Assembly: GCA_023445495.1 (NCBI GenBank)
Contig: JAEXLC010000265.1
Coordinates: 1-27,696, forward strand
Source of the DNA: Pseudomonadota bacterium
GTDB lineage: Bacteria; Pseudomonadota; Alphaproteobacteria; Sphingomonadales; Sphingomonadaceae
Direction: 5' to 3'
Length of the DNA: 27,696 nt
Of this stretch, positions 15,589-23,341 are shown one piece after another (the first letter of the stretch is position 1; each line of letters starts with the position of its first letter). The position numbers and the translations under genes were made by a program. The notes below the pieces were generated by a model that was not told where the DNA came from, searched no databases, and worked only from the letters and a program-made list of their open reading frames with translations.

Positions 15589-16353
15589 TTATTGGAGGTT
15601 CACGAACATGCCGCCGTCGACCAGCAGCGCGGCGCCGGTGACATAGGCCGCCATGTCGGAAGCGAGGAAGACGATCGGCCCGGCGAGGTCCTCGGGCATG
15701 CCGAGGCGGCCGAGCGGGGTGCGCTCCTCCATGTACCGGCGCTTGGCTTCGTCGGCGAGATCGTCCTTGTTGATCTCGGTCAGGATCGTGCCGGGCAGCA
15801 CGCTGTTGCAGCGGATGCCGTGCTTGCCGAGCGCGATCGCGGCCGACTGCATCAGCGAATGCACGCCCGCCTTGGTCGGCGTGTAATGCGTCTGGAACTC
15901 GCCGCCGACCAGCGCCGAGATCGAGGAGACGGCAACGATCGCGCCGCCATGGCCCTGCTTGACCATCTGGCTGGCCGCGGCCTGCACCATGTAATAGGCG
16001 CCGTGGAGATTGACCCGGAAGGTGCGGTCCACGGTCTCGACCGGCATGTCGAGGAACGCGTGGAACGGGCAGATGCCGGCGTTCGAGACCATCACATCGA
16101 CCTTGCCGAACGCCTCGACCGCCTTGGCGACGAACTCGGTCGCGGTCTCGGGAAGCGCGACGTCGCCCTTCACGGCTAGCCCCTTGCGTCCCAGCGCTTC
16201 GATCTCGGCGATGCAGGACTCCGCCTTCTCGTCGCTGGCGACATAGTTGATCGCGACATCGGCGCCGTGCTGCGCCGCGCCGATCGCCGCTGCGCGGCCG
16301 ATGCCGGTCGAGCCGCCGGTGACCAAGACAGTCTTTCCTTCGAGAAGCTTCAT
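15589..16353 (-). CDS. SDR, probable L-rhamnose 1-dehydrogenase (LRA1-like)
   Basis: 254 residues, classical SDR: TGGSTGIG (12-19), NAG at 91-93, a serine motif around 143-146 (AVSSIS) and YTPTK with Tyr157 and Lys161. The beta-2 end reads INYVASDEKA rather than an Asp, so NADP+ or dual cofactor use is plausible. The N-terminus (MKLLEGKTVLVTGGSTGIGR) resembles L-rhamnose 1-dehydrogenases of the Azotobacter and Sphingomonas pathway as I remember them. It would oxidise L-rhamnose to the lactone, the first step. Its ATG overlaps the stop of the lactate dehydrogenase gene (ATGA), so they are one transcript. The assignment comes partly from pathway logic: the locus needs two dehydrogenases and has two SDRs. 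Confidence 0.78.
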   Translation of the reverse strand: MKLLEGKTVLVTGGSTGIGRAAAIGAAQHGADVAINYVASDEKAESCIAEIEALGRKGLAVKGDVALPETATEFVAKAVEAFGKVDVMVSNAGICPFHAFLDMPVETVDRTFRVNLHGAYYMVQAAASQMVKQGHGGAIVAVSSISALVGGEFQTHYTPTKAGVHSLMQSAAIALGKHGIRCNSVLPGTILTEINKDDLADEAKRRYMEERTPLGRLGMPEDLAGPIVFLASDMAAYVTGAALLVDGGMFVNLQ

Positions 16354-17489
16354 CTCACATCCTCTGCCAGGATCGAGCGATCGATCGCTTCGATCCGATT
16401 GACTCCGGTCAGCGTCATCGCGACCGTCATTTCTTTGGCGATCAGCTCGAGCAGCTTCGCCACACCCGCCTCGCCCTGCGCGGCGAGGGCATAGACCCAG
16501 GCACGGCCAAGCAGCACCGAATGCGCGCCGAGCGCGAGCATGCGCACCACATCGAGCCCGTTGCGTACGCCGCCATCCGCGAGGATGGTCAGCCGGTCGC
16601 GCACGGCATCGGCGATCGCGGGCAGCGCGCGGGCGCTCGACAGCACGCCGTCGAGCTGGCGGCCGCCATGGTTGGAGACGACGATGCCGTCGGCGCCGAT
16701 CGCGGCGGCCTCGCGCGCGTCCTCGGGATCGAGGATGCCCTTGATGATGAGCGGGCCATCCCAGGCGGCGCGGATCCATTCGAGGTCGCGCCACTGGATC
16801 GACGGATCGAAATTGGCGCCGAGCCAGCCCATATAGTCGTTGAGCCCGCTATCCTTGCCGAGCACCGGCAGCAGATTGCCCAGCGTATGCGGGCGGCCGT
16901 GCAGGCCGACATCCCAGGACCAGTGCGGCTTGCCCATCGCCTGGAGCACGCGGCGCAGCGGCGCATTGGGCCCGGACATGCCCGAATGCGCGTCGCGGTA
17001 GCGTGCGCCGGGCACCGGCATGTCGACGGTGAACACCAGCGCCTTCGCCCCGGCGTCCTTTGCGCGGGCGATCAGGTCCTTCATGAAGGCGCGGTCGCGG
17101 ATCACATAGAGCTGGAACCAGAAGGGGTCGGCCTTTTGCGCGACGTCCTCGATCGGGCAGATCGACACGGTCGACAGGCACATCGGCACGCCGGCCGCGC
17201 GCGCGGCGCTGGCAGCCTGGAGCTCGCCGCGCCGCGCATACATGCCGCTGATCCCGACCGGGCCGAGGCCGACCGGCAGCGCGATCTCGCGGCCGAACAG
17301 GGTGGTCGAGAGGTCGATCGTGGCGACGTCCTTCAGCACGCGCTGGCGCAGCGCGATGCCCGACAGGTCGCTGACGTTGCGGCGCAGCGTCTCCTCGGCA
17401 TAGGCGCCGCCATCGGCATAATCGAACAGGAAACGCGGCAGGCGGCGGCGGGCGGCCTCGCGGAAATCACTGGCTGAAGCGATGATCAT
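16350..17489 (-). CDS. lldD: FMN-dependent L-lactate dehydrogenase (LldD type)
   Basis: 379 residues, FMN-dependent alpha-hydroxy-acid dehydrogenase. Visible residues: Tyr24 (FDYADGGA), the FWFQLY segment with Gln126 and Tyr128, TVDMPVPGARYRD (154-166), Lys250 (LIIKGILDPEDA), and the active-site SNHGGRQLDG with catalytic His274 and Arg277. RDAHSGMSGPNAP is typical of bacterial LldD. It oxidises L-lactate to pyruvate, feeding electrons to the quinone pool at the inner membrane. This matches the pathway exactly, because the LRA6-type hydrolase releases L-lactate from every L-rhamnose. A weak AAGG lies seven bases before the ATG. It leads a two-gene unit with the SDR and has a long structured leader. 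Confidence 0.9.
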   Translation of the reverse strand: MIIASASDFREAARRRLPRFLFDYADGGAYAEETLRRNVSDLSGIALRQRVLKDVATIDLSTTLFGREIALPVGLGPVGISGMYARRGELQAASAARAAGVPMCLSTVSICPIEDVAQKADPFWFQLYVIRDRAFMKDLIARAKDAGAKALVFTVDMPVPGARYRDAHSGMSGPNAPLRRVLQAMGKPHWSWDVGLHGRPHTLGNLLPVLGKDSGLNDYMGWLGANFDPSIQWRDLEWIRAAWDGPLIIKGILDPEDAREAAAIGADGIVVSNHGGRQLDGVLSSARALPAIADAVRDRLTILADGGVRNGLDVVRMLALGAHSVLLGRAWVYALAAQGEAGVAKLLELIAKEMTVAMTLTGVNRIEAIDRSILAEDVR

Positions 17490-17538
17490 GGGAATGCCTT
17501 ATGGCGTTCGACGCCGCCGCGGGAAATGAATTGTGCGA

Positions 17539-17568
17539 TCGCCGCCGGCAGATTTTTCCTGGCGGCGA
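17539..17568 (-). other. Leader hairpin 1 before lldD
   Basis: TCGCCGCC (17539-17546) pairs perfectly with GGCGGCGA (17561-17568) around a 14-base loop, 50 bases before the lldD start on the minus strand. No T-run follows on the minus strand. It may stabilise the mRNA or affect read-through. Confidence 0.35.
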
Positions 17569-17586
17569 GGGCGGCTCCGAAGGGAG

Positions 17587-17613
17587 CGCGCCGGCACTTT
17601 CCCGACCGGCGCG
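17587..17613 (-). other. Leader hairpin 2 before lldD
   Basis: CGCGCCGG (17587-17594) pairs perfectly with CCGGCGCG (17606-17613) around an 11-base loop. With hairpin 1 it makes a structured leader of about 170-190 bases if the promoter at 17683-17711 is used. Confidence 0.35.
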
Positions 17614-17682
17614 AGTCGCGTGCTTTCATCATCCCGATCCTAAAATTCGCCCCTCCGGCGGTGCCCTGGGGGTGCCGCGGCG

Positions 17683-17711
17683 GTCTAATGGGGCTGCTTC
17701 GATATTGTCAA
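17683..17711 (-). promoter_or_regulatory. Candidate promoter for lldD and the rhamnose dehydrogenase
   Basis: Minus-strand TTGACA (17711-17706, consensus -35), a 17-base spacer, then TTAGAC (17688-17683, weak -10). The good -35 and ideal spacing support it, the -10 does not. It implies a long 5' leader. Confidence 0.4.
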
Positions 17712-17773
17712 TTTCTTCGCTATACGACGGAAAACAAAAAAGTCGTAAGCCGCATACCGGGGATATTGAAGAT

Positions 17774-17786
17774 ATTATAGTACTAA
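17774..17786. promoter_or_regulatory. Degenerate operator-like site D near the transketolase start
   Basis: ATTATA-G-TACTAA matches ATAATA-N-TATTAT at 9 of the 12 arm positions and lies 50-62 bases before the start at 17836, the same spacing as the other sites. The symmetry is imperfect, so this is the weakest member of the set. Confidence 0.35.
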
Positions 17787-17835
17787 TCGTTGCAATTGTC
17801 CCTTTCCCCGGCTAACCAGCGGGAAGGAGAGATAG

Positions 17836-18714
17836 ATGCATAAGCTGGAAAGGCCGGAGGTGGCGGGCGACCGCTCCACGCGCTTGGAAATTCGTGCAAA
17901 CCACGTGCGTGAGCGCGCCAATTGGATGCGCCGGCGTCTCTTGAAGATGATCTTCGTTGCCGGCCAGGGGCACCCGGGCGGCGACCTCTCGGCTGCGGAC
18001 ATCGTGGCATCGCTCTATTTCGATATCCTTCGGATCGATCCGAAATCGCCGAATGCGCCGGATCGCGACCGTTTCATCCTGAGCAAGGGCCATTGCACCG
18101 GGGCGCTCTATACCGCGCTCGCGGGGGCGGGCTTCTTTCCCGAGGAAGAGCTCGACACCTATCTCCAGCCGGGTTCGCGGCTGAACGGCCATCCCAATCG
18201 CAACTATCTGGCGGGCGTCGAGACCAACACCGGTCCGCTCGGGCACGGCTTCCCGGTGGGCGTCGGCGTTGCGGTTGCGGGCCAAATCGACGGCGCGGGC
18301 TATCGCGTGTTCGTGCTGACCGGCGACGGCGAGCTGCAGGAAGGCAGCATGTGGGAAGCGGCGATGTTCGCCGGGCACCGCAAGCTGGGCAACCTCACCG
18401 TGATCGTCGACCGCAACCGGCTGCAGCAGGGCGCCCGCACCGAGGATACCAATTCGCTCGAGCCGCTGGCCGACAAGTGGCGCGCCTTCGGCTGGGACGT
18501 GGTCGAGGTCGATGGCCATGATCCGGAAGCGCTGCTCGCGGCGTTCGATGCGGCGGCGGAGCCGCGCGACAAGCCGCGCGTGCTGATCGCCAATACCTTC
18601 AAGGGGCAGGGCGTCAGCTACATGCGCGACCAGGCGAGCTGGCACCACGGCGTGCCCGATGCCGAGCAATATGCCCAGGCGATCGCCGAGCTGGAAGCGG
18701 AGCTGCGCGCGTGA
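17836..18714 (+). CDS. Transketolase, N-terminal (TPP/PP-binding) subunit
   Basis: 292 residues, equal to the N-terminal domain of transketolase. It shows GQGHPGGDLSAADI (44-57), SKGHCTGALYTAL (83-95), NTGPLGHGFPVGVG (131-144) and the thiamine diphosphate motif GDGELQEG starting at Gly163 and closing at Asn194 (VDRNRLQQG). It forms one enzyme with the following gene. The AAGGAG six bases upstream fixes the start. Its stop overlaps the next start (GTGA), which favours equal subunit synthesis. Split transketolases are often specialised: examples are the apulose-4-phosphate transketolase pair (AptA/AptB) of apiose catabolism and various pentose enzymes. Beside apiosidase-like genes an apiose-related role is attractive, but nothing in the sequence proves substrate; it may be an ordinary pentose-phosphate transketolase copy. 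Confidence 0.88.
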   Translation: MHKLERPEVAGDRSTRLEIRANHVRERANWMRRRLLKMIFVAGQGHPGGDLSAADIVASLYFDILRIDPKSPNAPDRDRFILSKGHCTGALYTALAGAGFFPEEELDTYLQPGSRLNGHPNRNYLAGVETNTGPLGHGFPVGVGVAVAGQIDGAGYRVFVLTGDGELQEGSMWEAAMFAGHRKLGNLTVIVDRNRLQQGARTEDTNSLEPLADKWRAFGWDVVEVDGHDPEALLAAFDAAAEPRDKPRVLIANTFKGQGVSYMRDQASWHHGVPDAEQYAQAIAELEAELRA

Positions 18715-19664
18715 AGGACGTGGTCGCGCCCGACATGTTCGATTGCCGCGACGCCTATGTCGGCGCGCTCGAGGAACTAGCGGCGGCGGATGCGCGCATC
18801 GTCGCCGTGGTCAATGATTCGGTCGGCTCGTCCAAGCTCGGCAAGTTCCGCGACCGGTTTCCGGCGCGGCTGATCAATGTCGGCATCGCCGAGCAGAACA
18901 TGGTCGGCGTCGGTGCCGGCCTCGCCAATGGCGGCAAGATCCCGTTCGTCAGCGGCGCGGCGTGCTTCCTGACGGCGCGGGCGATGGAGCAGATCAAGGT
19001 CGACTGCGCCTATAGCGAAGCGAATGTGAAGCTGTGCGGCATCTCGAGCGGGGTCGCCTATGGCGAGCTCGGCGCCACGCATCACAGCATCGAGGACGTC
19101 GCCTGGCTGCGCGCGATCGACAAGCTCACCGTGATCGTCCCGTCGGATCCCTGGGAGACGGCGGCGGCGATCCGGGCTGCGGCGGCGCATCAGGGGCCGG
19201 TGTTCGTCCGGATCAGCCGCATGCCGGTGCCGGCGCTCGCGCGCGGCGAGGATGTGGTCTTCACGATCGGCAAGGCGGAGCTGCTGCGCGACGGCGGCGA
19301 CGTGGCGATCATCGCCAACGGCACGCTGGTCCACCGCGCGCTTGCCGCGGCCGAGGCGCTGGCCGCCGAGGGGATCGCGGCACGCGTGGTCAACATGGCG
19401 ACGGTGTCGCCGCTCGACGGCGATGCGGTGCTCGCCGCGGCGGGAACCGGCGCGATCGTGACCGCTGAGGAAGGGCTGGCGACCGGCGGGCTTGGCGGCG
19501 CGGTCGCCGAGCATTGCGCGCGCCACCGCCCGGTGCCGATGCGGATGCTGGGCTTCCCCGGCTTCCTGCCGACCGGATCGGCCAGCTGGCTGATGGAGCA
19601 TTTCGGACTCACCGCGGAGGGCATCGCCGATGCCGCCCGCGAACTGGTTTCGGGGAAGGACTGA
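18711..19664 (+). CDS. Transketolase, C-terminal (pyrimidine-binding) subunit
   Basis: 317 residues, equal to the middle plus C-terminal domains of transketolase. Glu61 in NVGIAEQNMVGVGAG is the residue that activates the cofactor; GAACFLTARAMEQIK, THHSIEDVAWLRAI and PVFVRISRMPVP are typical of this subunit, and the C-terminal domain ends with the GFPGFLPTGSASWLMEHFGLT segment. Translation starts at GTG 18711 inside the previous gene's end (GTGA). It needs the N subunit to bind thiamine diphosphate and transfer two-carbon units between sugar phosphates. The frame closes at 19664, 145 bases before the receptor gene, and no intrinsic terminator lies between, so the receptor may be co-transcribed. 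Confidence 0.88.
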   Translation: MKDVVAPDMFDCRDAYVGALEELAAADARIVAVVNDSVGSSKLGKFRDRFPARLINVGIAEQNMVGVGAGLANGGKIPFVSGAACFLTARAMEQIKVDCAYSEANVKLCGISSGVAYGELGATHHSIEDVAWLRAIDKLTVIVPSDPWETAAAIRAAAAHQGPVFVRISRMPVPALARGEDVVFTIGKAELLRDGGDVAIIANGTLVHRALAAAEALAAEGIAARVVNMATVSPLDGDAVLAAAGTGAIVTAEEGLATGGLGGAVAEHCARHRPVPMRMLGFPGFLPTGSASWLMEHFGLTAEGIADAARELVSGKD

Positions 19665-19809
19665 TGGCGATCCCATCGGCCTCGACCGGACGCGACATGG
19701 CGGCGCGCGCTGCGCCGCCGGGGGGAACGTGACGGGGCGGCGGTGGGGCCGCCACGAATGACGTGAGGTGCTTCGGCACGAGAACATAAGAATTGGGAAG
19801 GGAGTGGAA
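19665..19809 (+). other. Transketolase-receptor intergenic region with two hairpins
   Basis: 145 bases holding two GC-rich stems: GGCGGCGC/GCGCCGCC (19699-19706 with 19712-19719) and GGCGGC/GCCGCC (19736-19741 with 19748-19753). Neither is followed by a T-run, so they look like mRNA-processing or stability elements that let the receptor be expressed at a different level. No copy of the shared palindrome is present here. A 22-codon frame (19664-19732) overlaps the transketolase stop but has no supporting features. Confidence 0.4.
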
Positions 19810-22800
19810 ATGAATAAGTCGTTCAAGACAGTGCGTCCAGCGCCGCTGCTGCGCGGAATGCTGCTGACCGGGGTCAGCGCGATGACGCTCGTGGTCGCGC
19901 CTGCCGCGTTCGCGCAGCAGACCGCGCCGGACACCGTCGCCGAGACGCCGCAGGAGCCGGTGACTCAGAATGATGCGATCGTCGTCACCGGCAGCCGCAT
20001 CAAGAGCCCGACGCTGACCTCGCCGTCGCCGCTGCAGGCGGTCACCGCCGAGACGATCCAGAATATCGGCGCGACCAACGTCCAGGAAGCACTGGCCCAG
20101 ATCCCGGCGGTCGGCGTGCCCGGCCAGACCCGCGTCAGCAACGCCGGCGACACCAATCCGGGTCTCGCCACCGTCAACCTGCGCAACCTTGGCGACAACC
20201 GCACCCTGGTGCTGATCGACGGCCGTCGCTCGGTCGCCGGCATCCCGGGTACCTCGACCGTCGACCTGTCGATGATCCCGACCTCGTTCGTCGAGCGCGT
20301 CGACGTGCTGACCGGCGGCGCCTCGGCCGTCTATGGCTCGGACGCGATCGCGGGCGTGGTCAACTTCGTCTACAAGAAGAACTTCCAGGGCTTCCAGGCG
20401 AACGCGCAGGCCGGCATCTCCGAGCTGGGCGACGACAAGCGCTATTCGATCAACGGCACCTTCGGCCAGAACTTCGCGGACGGCCGCGGCAATGTGATGA
20501 TCTATGCCGGGTACAACCACGAAGGCGACGTGCCCAACTACAAGCGCGAGCGCACCGCAGCGGGCTATAGCAGCCTGGGCAACACGCAGCGCGTCGGCGG
20601 CAACAGCGATGCGAACCTGACGGCGGCGCAGAACCTGTTCACCCGCTTCTACCAGCCGTCGAACGTCGGCCCGGGCGGCGTGTTCAACTTCGGCGGCGTC
20701 GGCAGCCGGCTGATCCTGGCGGACGGCACGCTCGATACCTATCCGGCGGTGAACGGCACGAACTACAACGATCCCACGGTCGTCGCGAAGATCAACAAGT
20801 ACGGCTACAACGCGGCCGCGCTGGGCCAGCAGGCGTCGCCGTCGAACCAGATCACTGTCGCCACGCGCGCCAATTTCGACGTGAGCGACAAGCTCAACCT
20901 GTTCGTGGAATCGACCTTCTCGAACTACAAGACCAAGGGCCGTCGCGAAGCCTCGCCGATGCGCACGGACAGCGCGCTCGGCGCGTTCAACGGCACGAAC
21001 GGGTATTTCCCGATCCAGTTCCAGGTCGTGAACCCGAGCAACCCGGCCGATGTCCGCATCGTCAACAACCCCTTCGTGCCGACCGCGGTGTTCAACGCGG
21101 CCGACAATCGCGCCGTCAACGACGCGATCGCTTCGAAGGACGTCAGCTTCCTGCTCCGCACGACGATGTTCGGCGACGGCACGCGCAGCACCCCGACCGA
21201 GCGTGACAATTTCCGCGCGGTGATCGGCGGCACCTACAAGATCGGCGGCGACTGGACCGCCGACTTCTACTATCAGTACGGCTTCACCAAGCAGCGCCAG
21301 AGCATGACCGGCCTCGCCGACCTCAATCGCCTTGCCCAGGCGGTGCAGGTGATGCCCGACGTGTTCGACTACAACAAGAACGGCAACACCACCGAGGCGG
21401 TCTGCGTCGACGCGACCGCGCGGGCGAATGGCTGCGTGCCGATCAACGTCTTCGGCCTGAACGCGGACGGTACTTCGAAGGTCTCGAAGGAAGCCGCTGC
21501 CTGGCTGATGACCGAGATGAGCCGCTATTCGAAGCAGGAACTGCAGACCGCGGCGGTCAACGTCGGCGGCACGCTGTTCAACCTGCCGGCCGGTCCGGTG
21601 CAGGTCTCGGTCGGCGCCGAGTGGCGCTCCGAGTACAGCATGGACGACTTCGATCCGCTGACCAACACGGCGCGTAACGGCTATGTCCAGCTGCTCGACA
21701 CCAAGGGCAAGTTCAACGTCAAGGAAGCCTATGGCGAGCTTGTCGTGCCGGTCCTGCGCGACACGCCCTTCTTCCAGAACCTGACGCTGCGCGGTGCGGC
21801 GCGCCTGTCCGACTATTCCACGGTCGGCAGCTTCTGGGCCTGGAATGTCGGCGGCGAATGGGCGCCGGTCGAGGACATCCGCTTCCGTGCGGTCTATGCC
21901 CATGCCGTCCGCGCGCCGAACATCGGCGAGCTCTATGCGGCGGCAGCGGCCGGCATCATCACCATCACCGATCCGTGCCAGGGCGTGACGCTGGCGCAGA
22001 CCTCGGCGGTGGCGGTGAACTGCCGCAAGGATCCGGGCGTGCTCGCGAACATCAACGCGAACGGATCGATGACGCTGACTTCGTCGGACACGGCGGGCGT
22101 CGGCAGCATCACCGCCAGCAACCCGGGCATCCAGCAGGAAACGGGCAAGACGAAGACGTTCGGCGTGGTCATCAACCCGCGCTCGATCCACGCGCTGCGC
22201 GGCCTGACGATCACGGCGGATTACTACGACATCAAGCTCGAGAACGCGATCAACCGCCTCGCGGCGGCGACCGTGCTCAACAAATGCTATGTCAGCGGCC
22301 TGGCGGACTTCTGCCAGTTCGTGACCCGCCGCCAGCAGCCCTCGGGCGCGTTCAGCGTCGGCTCGGTCGAGCAGGTGGTGCGCGGCCTCGTCAACAGCGG
22401 TGGCCAGTTCACCCGCGGCATCGACATGACGCTGAGCTACAACCACAAGATCCTGGGCGGCACGGCGACCTGGTCGGGGAGCTGGACCCATCTGCTCAAG
22501 CAGGGCATCGTTCCGCTGACCGGCGACGCCTATGACAACACCATGGGCGAGATCGGCACGCCGCGCGACTCGTTCAACTACGGCCTGAACTGGGACAACG
22601 ACTCGTTCGGGTTCACCATCACGGGTGAAGTCACCGGCTCGCAGATGTTCGACTATGAGAACTACCAGACGACGTTCCGTCTGGCCAACGGCTCGCTGCC
22701 GGACAAGAAGTACTTCACGATCGGCGCGAAGAACTACAACAACGCCCAGATCCGCTACAAGGGCATCGAGAATTTCGAGCTCTATGCGGGCGTGAACAAC

Positions 22801-22914
22801 CTGTTCAACGTCCAGGCGCCGCCGCTCTGGACCGGCACGCCCAACGGCAGCCCGAACGCGATCTGGGATATCATCGGTCGCCGTTACTATGCGGGTATCC
22901 GTCTCAAGTTCTGA
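19810..22914 (+). CDS. TonB-dependent outer-membrane receptor, likely glycan or oligosaccharide importer
   Basis: 1034 residues. Signal peptide 1-35 (AAFA|QQ), TonB-box-like DAIVVTGSRI (55-64), plug domain about 65-190 (VQEALAQIPAVG, RTLVLIDGRRSV, VERVDVLTGGASAVYGSDAIAGVVNFVYKK), then a 22-strand-type barrel rich in aromatic and Asn residues, ending in YYAGIRLKF with the terminal Phe expected for BAM-assembled barrels. Receptors of this class in sphingomonads, caulobacters and xanthomonads import oligosaccharides without a SusD partner, powered by TonB-ExbBD. GGGAG lies five to six bases before the ATG at 19810; the open frame begins at 19768 but the upstream part lacks signal-peptide character. 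It follows the split transketolase and ends at a strong terminator. The substrate is inferred from the locus: a rhamnose-rich plant glycan fragment. Confidence 0.92.
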   Translation: MNKSFKTVRPAPLLRGMLLTGVSAMTLVVAPAAFAQQTAPDTVAETPQEPVTQNDAIVVTGSRIKSPTLTSPSPLQAVTAETIQNIGATNVQEALAQIPAVGVPGQTRVSNAGDTNPGLATVNLRNLGDNRTLVLIDGRRSVAGIPGTSTVDLSMIPTSFVERVDVLTGGASAVYGSDAIAGVVNFVYKKNFQGFQANAQAGISELGDDKRYSINGTFGQNFADGRGNVMIYAGYNHEGDVPNYKRERTAAGYSSLGNTQRVGGNSDANLTAAQNLFTRFYQPSNVGPGGVFNFGGVGSRLILADGTLDTYPAVNGTNYNDPTVVAKINKYGYNAAALGQQASPSNQITVATRANFDVSDKLNLFVESTFSNYKTKGRREASPMRTDSALGAFNGTNGYFPIQFQVVNPSNPADVRIVNNPFVPTAVFNAADNRAVNDAIASKDVSFLLRTTMFGDGTRSTPTERDNFRAVIGGTYKIGGDWTADFYYQYGFTKQRQSMTGLADLNRLAQAVQVMPDVFDYNKNGNTTEAVCVDATARANGCVPINVFGLNADGTSKVSKEAAAWLMTEMSRYSKQELQTAAVNVGGTLFNLPAGPVQVSVGAEWRSEYSMDDFDPLTNTARNGYVQLLDTKGKFNVKEAYGELVVPVLRDTPFFQNLTLRGAARLSDYSTVGSFWAWNVGGEWAPVEDIRFRAVYAHAVRAPNIGELYAAAAAGIITITDPCQGVTLAQTSAVAVNCRKDPGVLANINANGSMTLTSSDTAGVGSITASNPGIQQETGKTKTFGVVINPRSIHALRGLTITADYYDIKLENAINRLAAATVLNKCYVSGLADFCQFVTRRQQPSGAFSVGSVEQVVRGLVNSGGQFTRGIDMTLSYNHKILGGTATWSGSWTHLLKQGIVPLTGDAYDNTMGEIGTPRDSFNYGLNWDNDSFGFTITGEVTGSQMFDYENYQTTFRLANGSLPDKKYFTIGAKNYNNAQIRYKGIENFELYAGVNNLFNVQAPPLWTGTPNGSPNAIWDIIGRRYYAGIRLKF

Positions 22915-22938
22915 AGGCCCCCCAAGTTGCCTCCTGTC

Positions 22939-22969
22939 GGGGCGGTGCGAAAGCATCGCCCCTTTTTTT
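22939..22969 (+). terminator. Rho-independent terminator of the receptor gene
   Basis: Ten-pair stem GGGGCGGTGC (22939-22948) and GCATCGCCCC (22953-22962), with one G-U pair, GAAA tetraloop, followed by seven T (22963-22969). It is 24 bases past the receptor stop. This is the strongest intrinsic terminator in the window. Confidence 0.92.
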
Positions 22970-23046
22970 GCGTGGCGCATGGCGGAGGGAGCCGTGAAAG
23001 GTCGTTCCGCTGGAGGCGCTGCATAGGTGACGCGCGAACCTCGTTC

Positions 23047-23181
23047 GTCATCCCCGCGAAGGCGGGGATCCAGGGTAGTATGGGAGGCCGCCGAAATCGG
23101 ACCGGTGATTGCCGGAGAGGGGCAGGGCACGCCTCACGGTCATCGCTTGTGGCTCTGGATCCCCGCCTTCGCGGGGATGAC
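23047..23181. repeat. Inverted pair of palindromic REP-like elements
   Basis: The unit GTCATCCCCGCGAAGG plus CGGGGATCCAG at 23047-23073 recurs in reverse orientation at 23155-23181. Each unit is itself a hairpin (ATCCCCGC/GCGGGGAT). About 80 bases of non-coding DNA lie between the copies. This sequence family is widespread in intergenic DNA of many alphaproteobacteria, as I recall; the paired, inverted layout resembles a small non-autonomous mobile unit. It lies between two convergent genes. The rest of the 427-base gap (22915-23341) holds only the two terminators. Confidence 0.75.
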
Positions 23182-23262
23182 GGTTAAGCGGGAGGAGGGC
23201 GTCGGGCTCCGATCCGGGCAGGCGCACCCATGGCAGCTTGAAGTGCGGGGGACGTGACGCGC

Positions 23263-23296
23263 AAAAGAAAGGGCGGCCTCCTTGCGGAGACCGCCC
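23263..23296 (-). terminator. Rho-independent terminator of the sugar-porter gene
   Basis: On the minus strand an 11-bp stem (23296-23286 with 23281-23271, one mismatch) with a four-base loop is followed by TTTCTTTT (23270-23263). It lies 45 bases past the MFS stop and faces the receptor terminator across the repeat pair. Confidence 0.85.
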
Positions 23297-23341
23297 GTGC
23301 GAGATGCCGGCGGGTCGAAGAACCGGCGGCCCGCAGTTCGT

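Larger units (their letters stand above)
17490..17835. other. Divergent intergenic region between lldD and the split transketolase
   Basis: 346 bases with no convincing gene. On the minus strand there is a sigma-70-like promoter (TTGACA 17711-17706, TTAGAC 17688-17683) about 190 bases before lldD, and two strong hairpins in the resulting leader: 17587-17613 and 17539-17568. An AT-rich stretch (about 17701-17790) holds a degenerate version of the shared palindrome next to the transketolase start. Short frames in this stretch lack coding character. Confidence 0.6.

Noticed and set aside
17501..17815. Small plus-strand frames between lldD and the transketolase
   Set aside because: They have no ribosome-binding site or family resemblance, and they cross the hairpins and the AT-rich promoter stretch.
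19664..19732. 22-codon frame overlapping the split-transketolase stop (TGATG)
   Set aside because: The overlap looks like translational coupling, but the peptide has no recognisable feature, coincides with a GC-rich hairpin and may be chance.
19609..23130. 1173-codon minus-strand open frame across the receptor gene
   Set aside because: Its Arg/Ala/Val/Asp-rich composition is typical of antisense frames in GC-rich DNA; the plus strand encodes a clear TonB-dependent receptor.
23047..23181. CRISPR-like or insertion-sequence interpretation of the inverted repeats
   Set aside because: Only two units, in opposite orientation, with no regular spacers, no transposase and no target duplication seen; they fit a REP-type intergenic palindrome.
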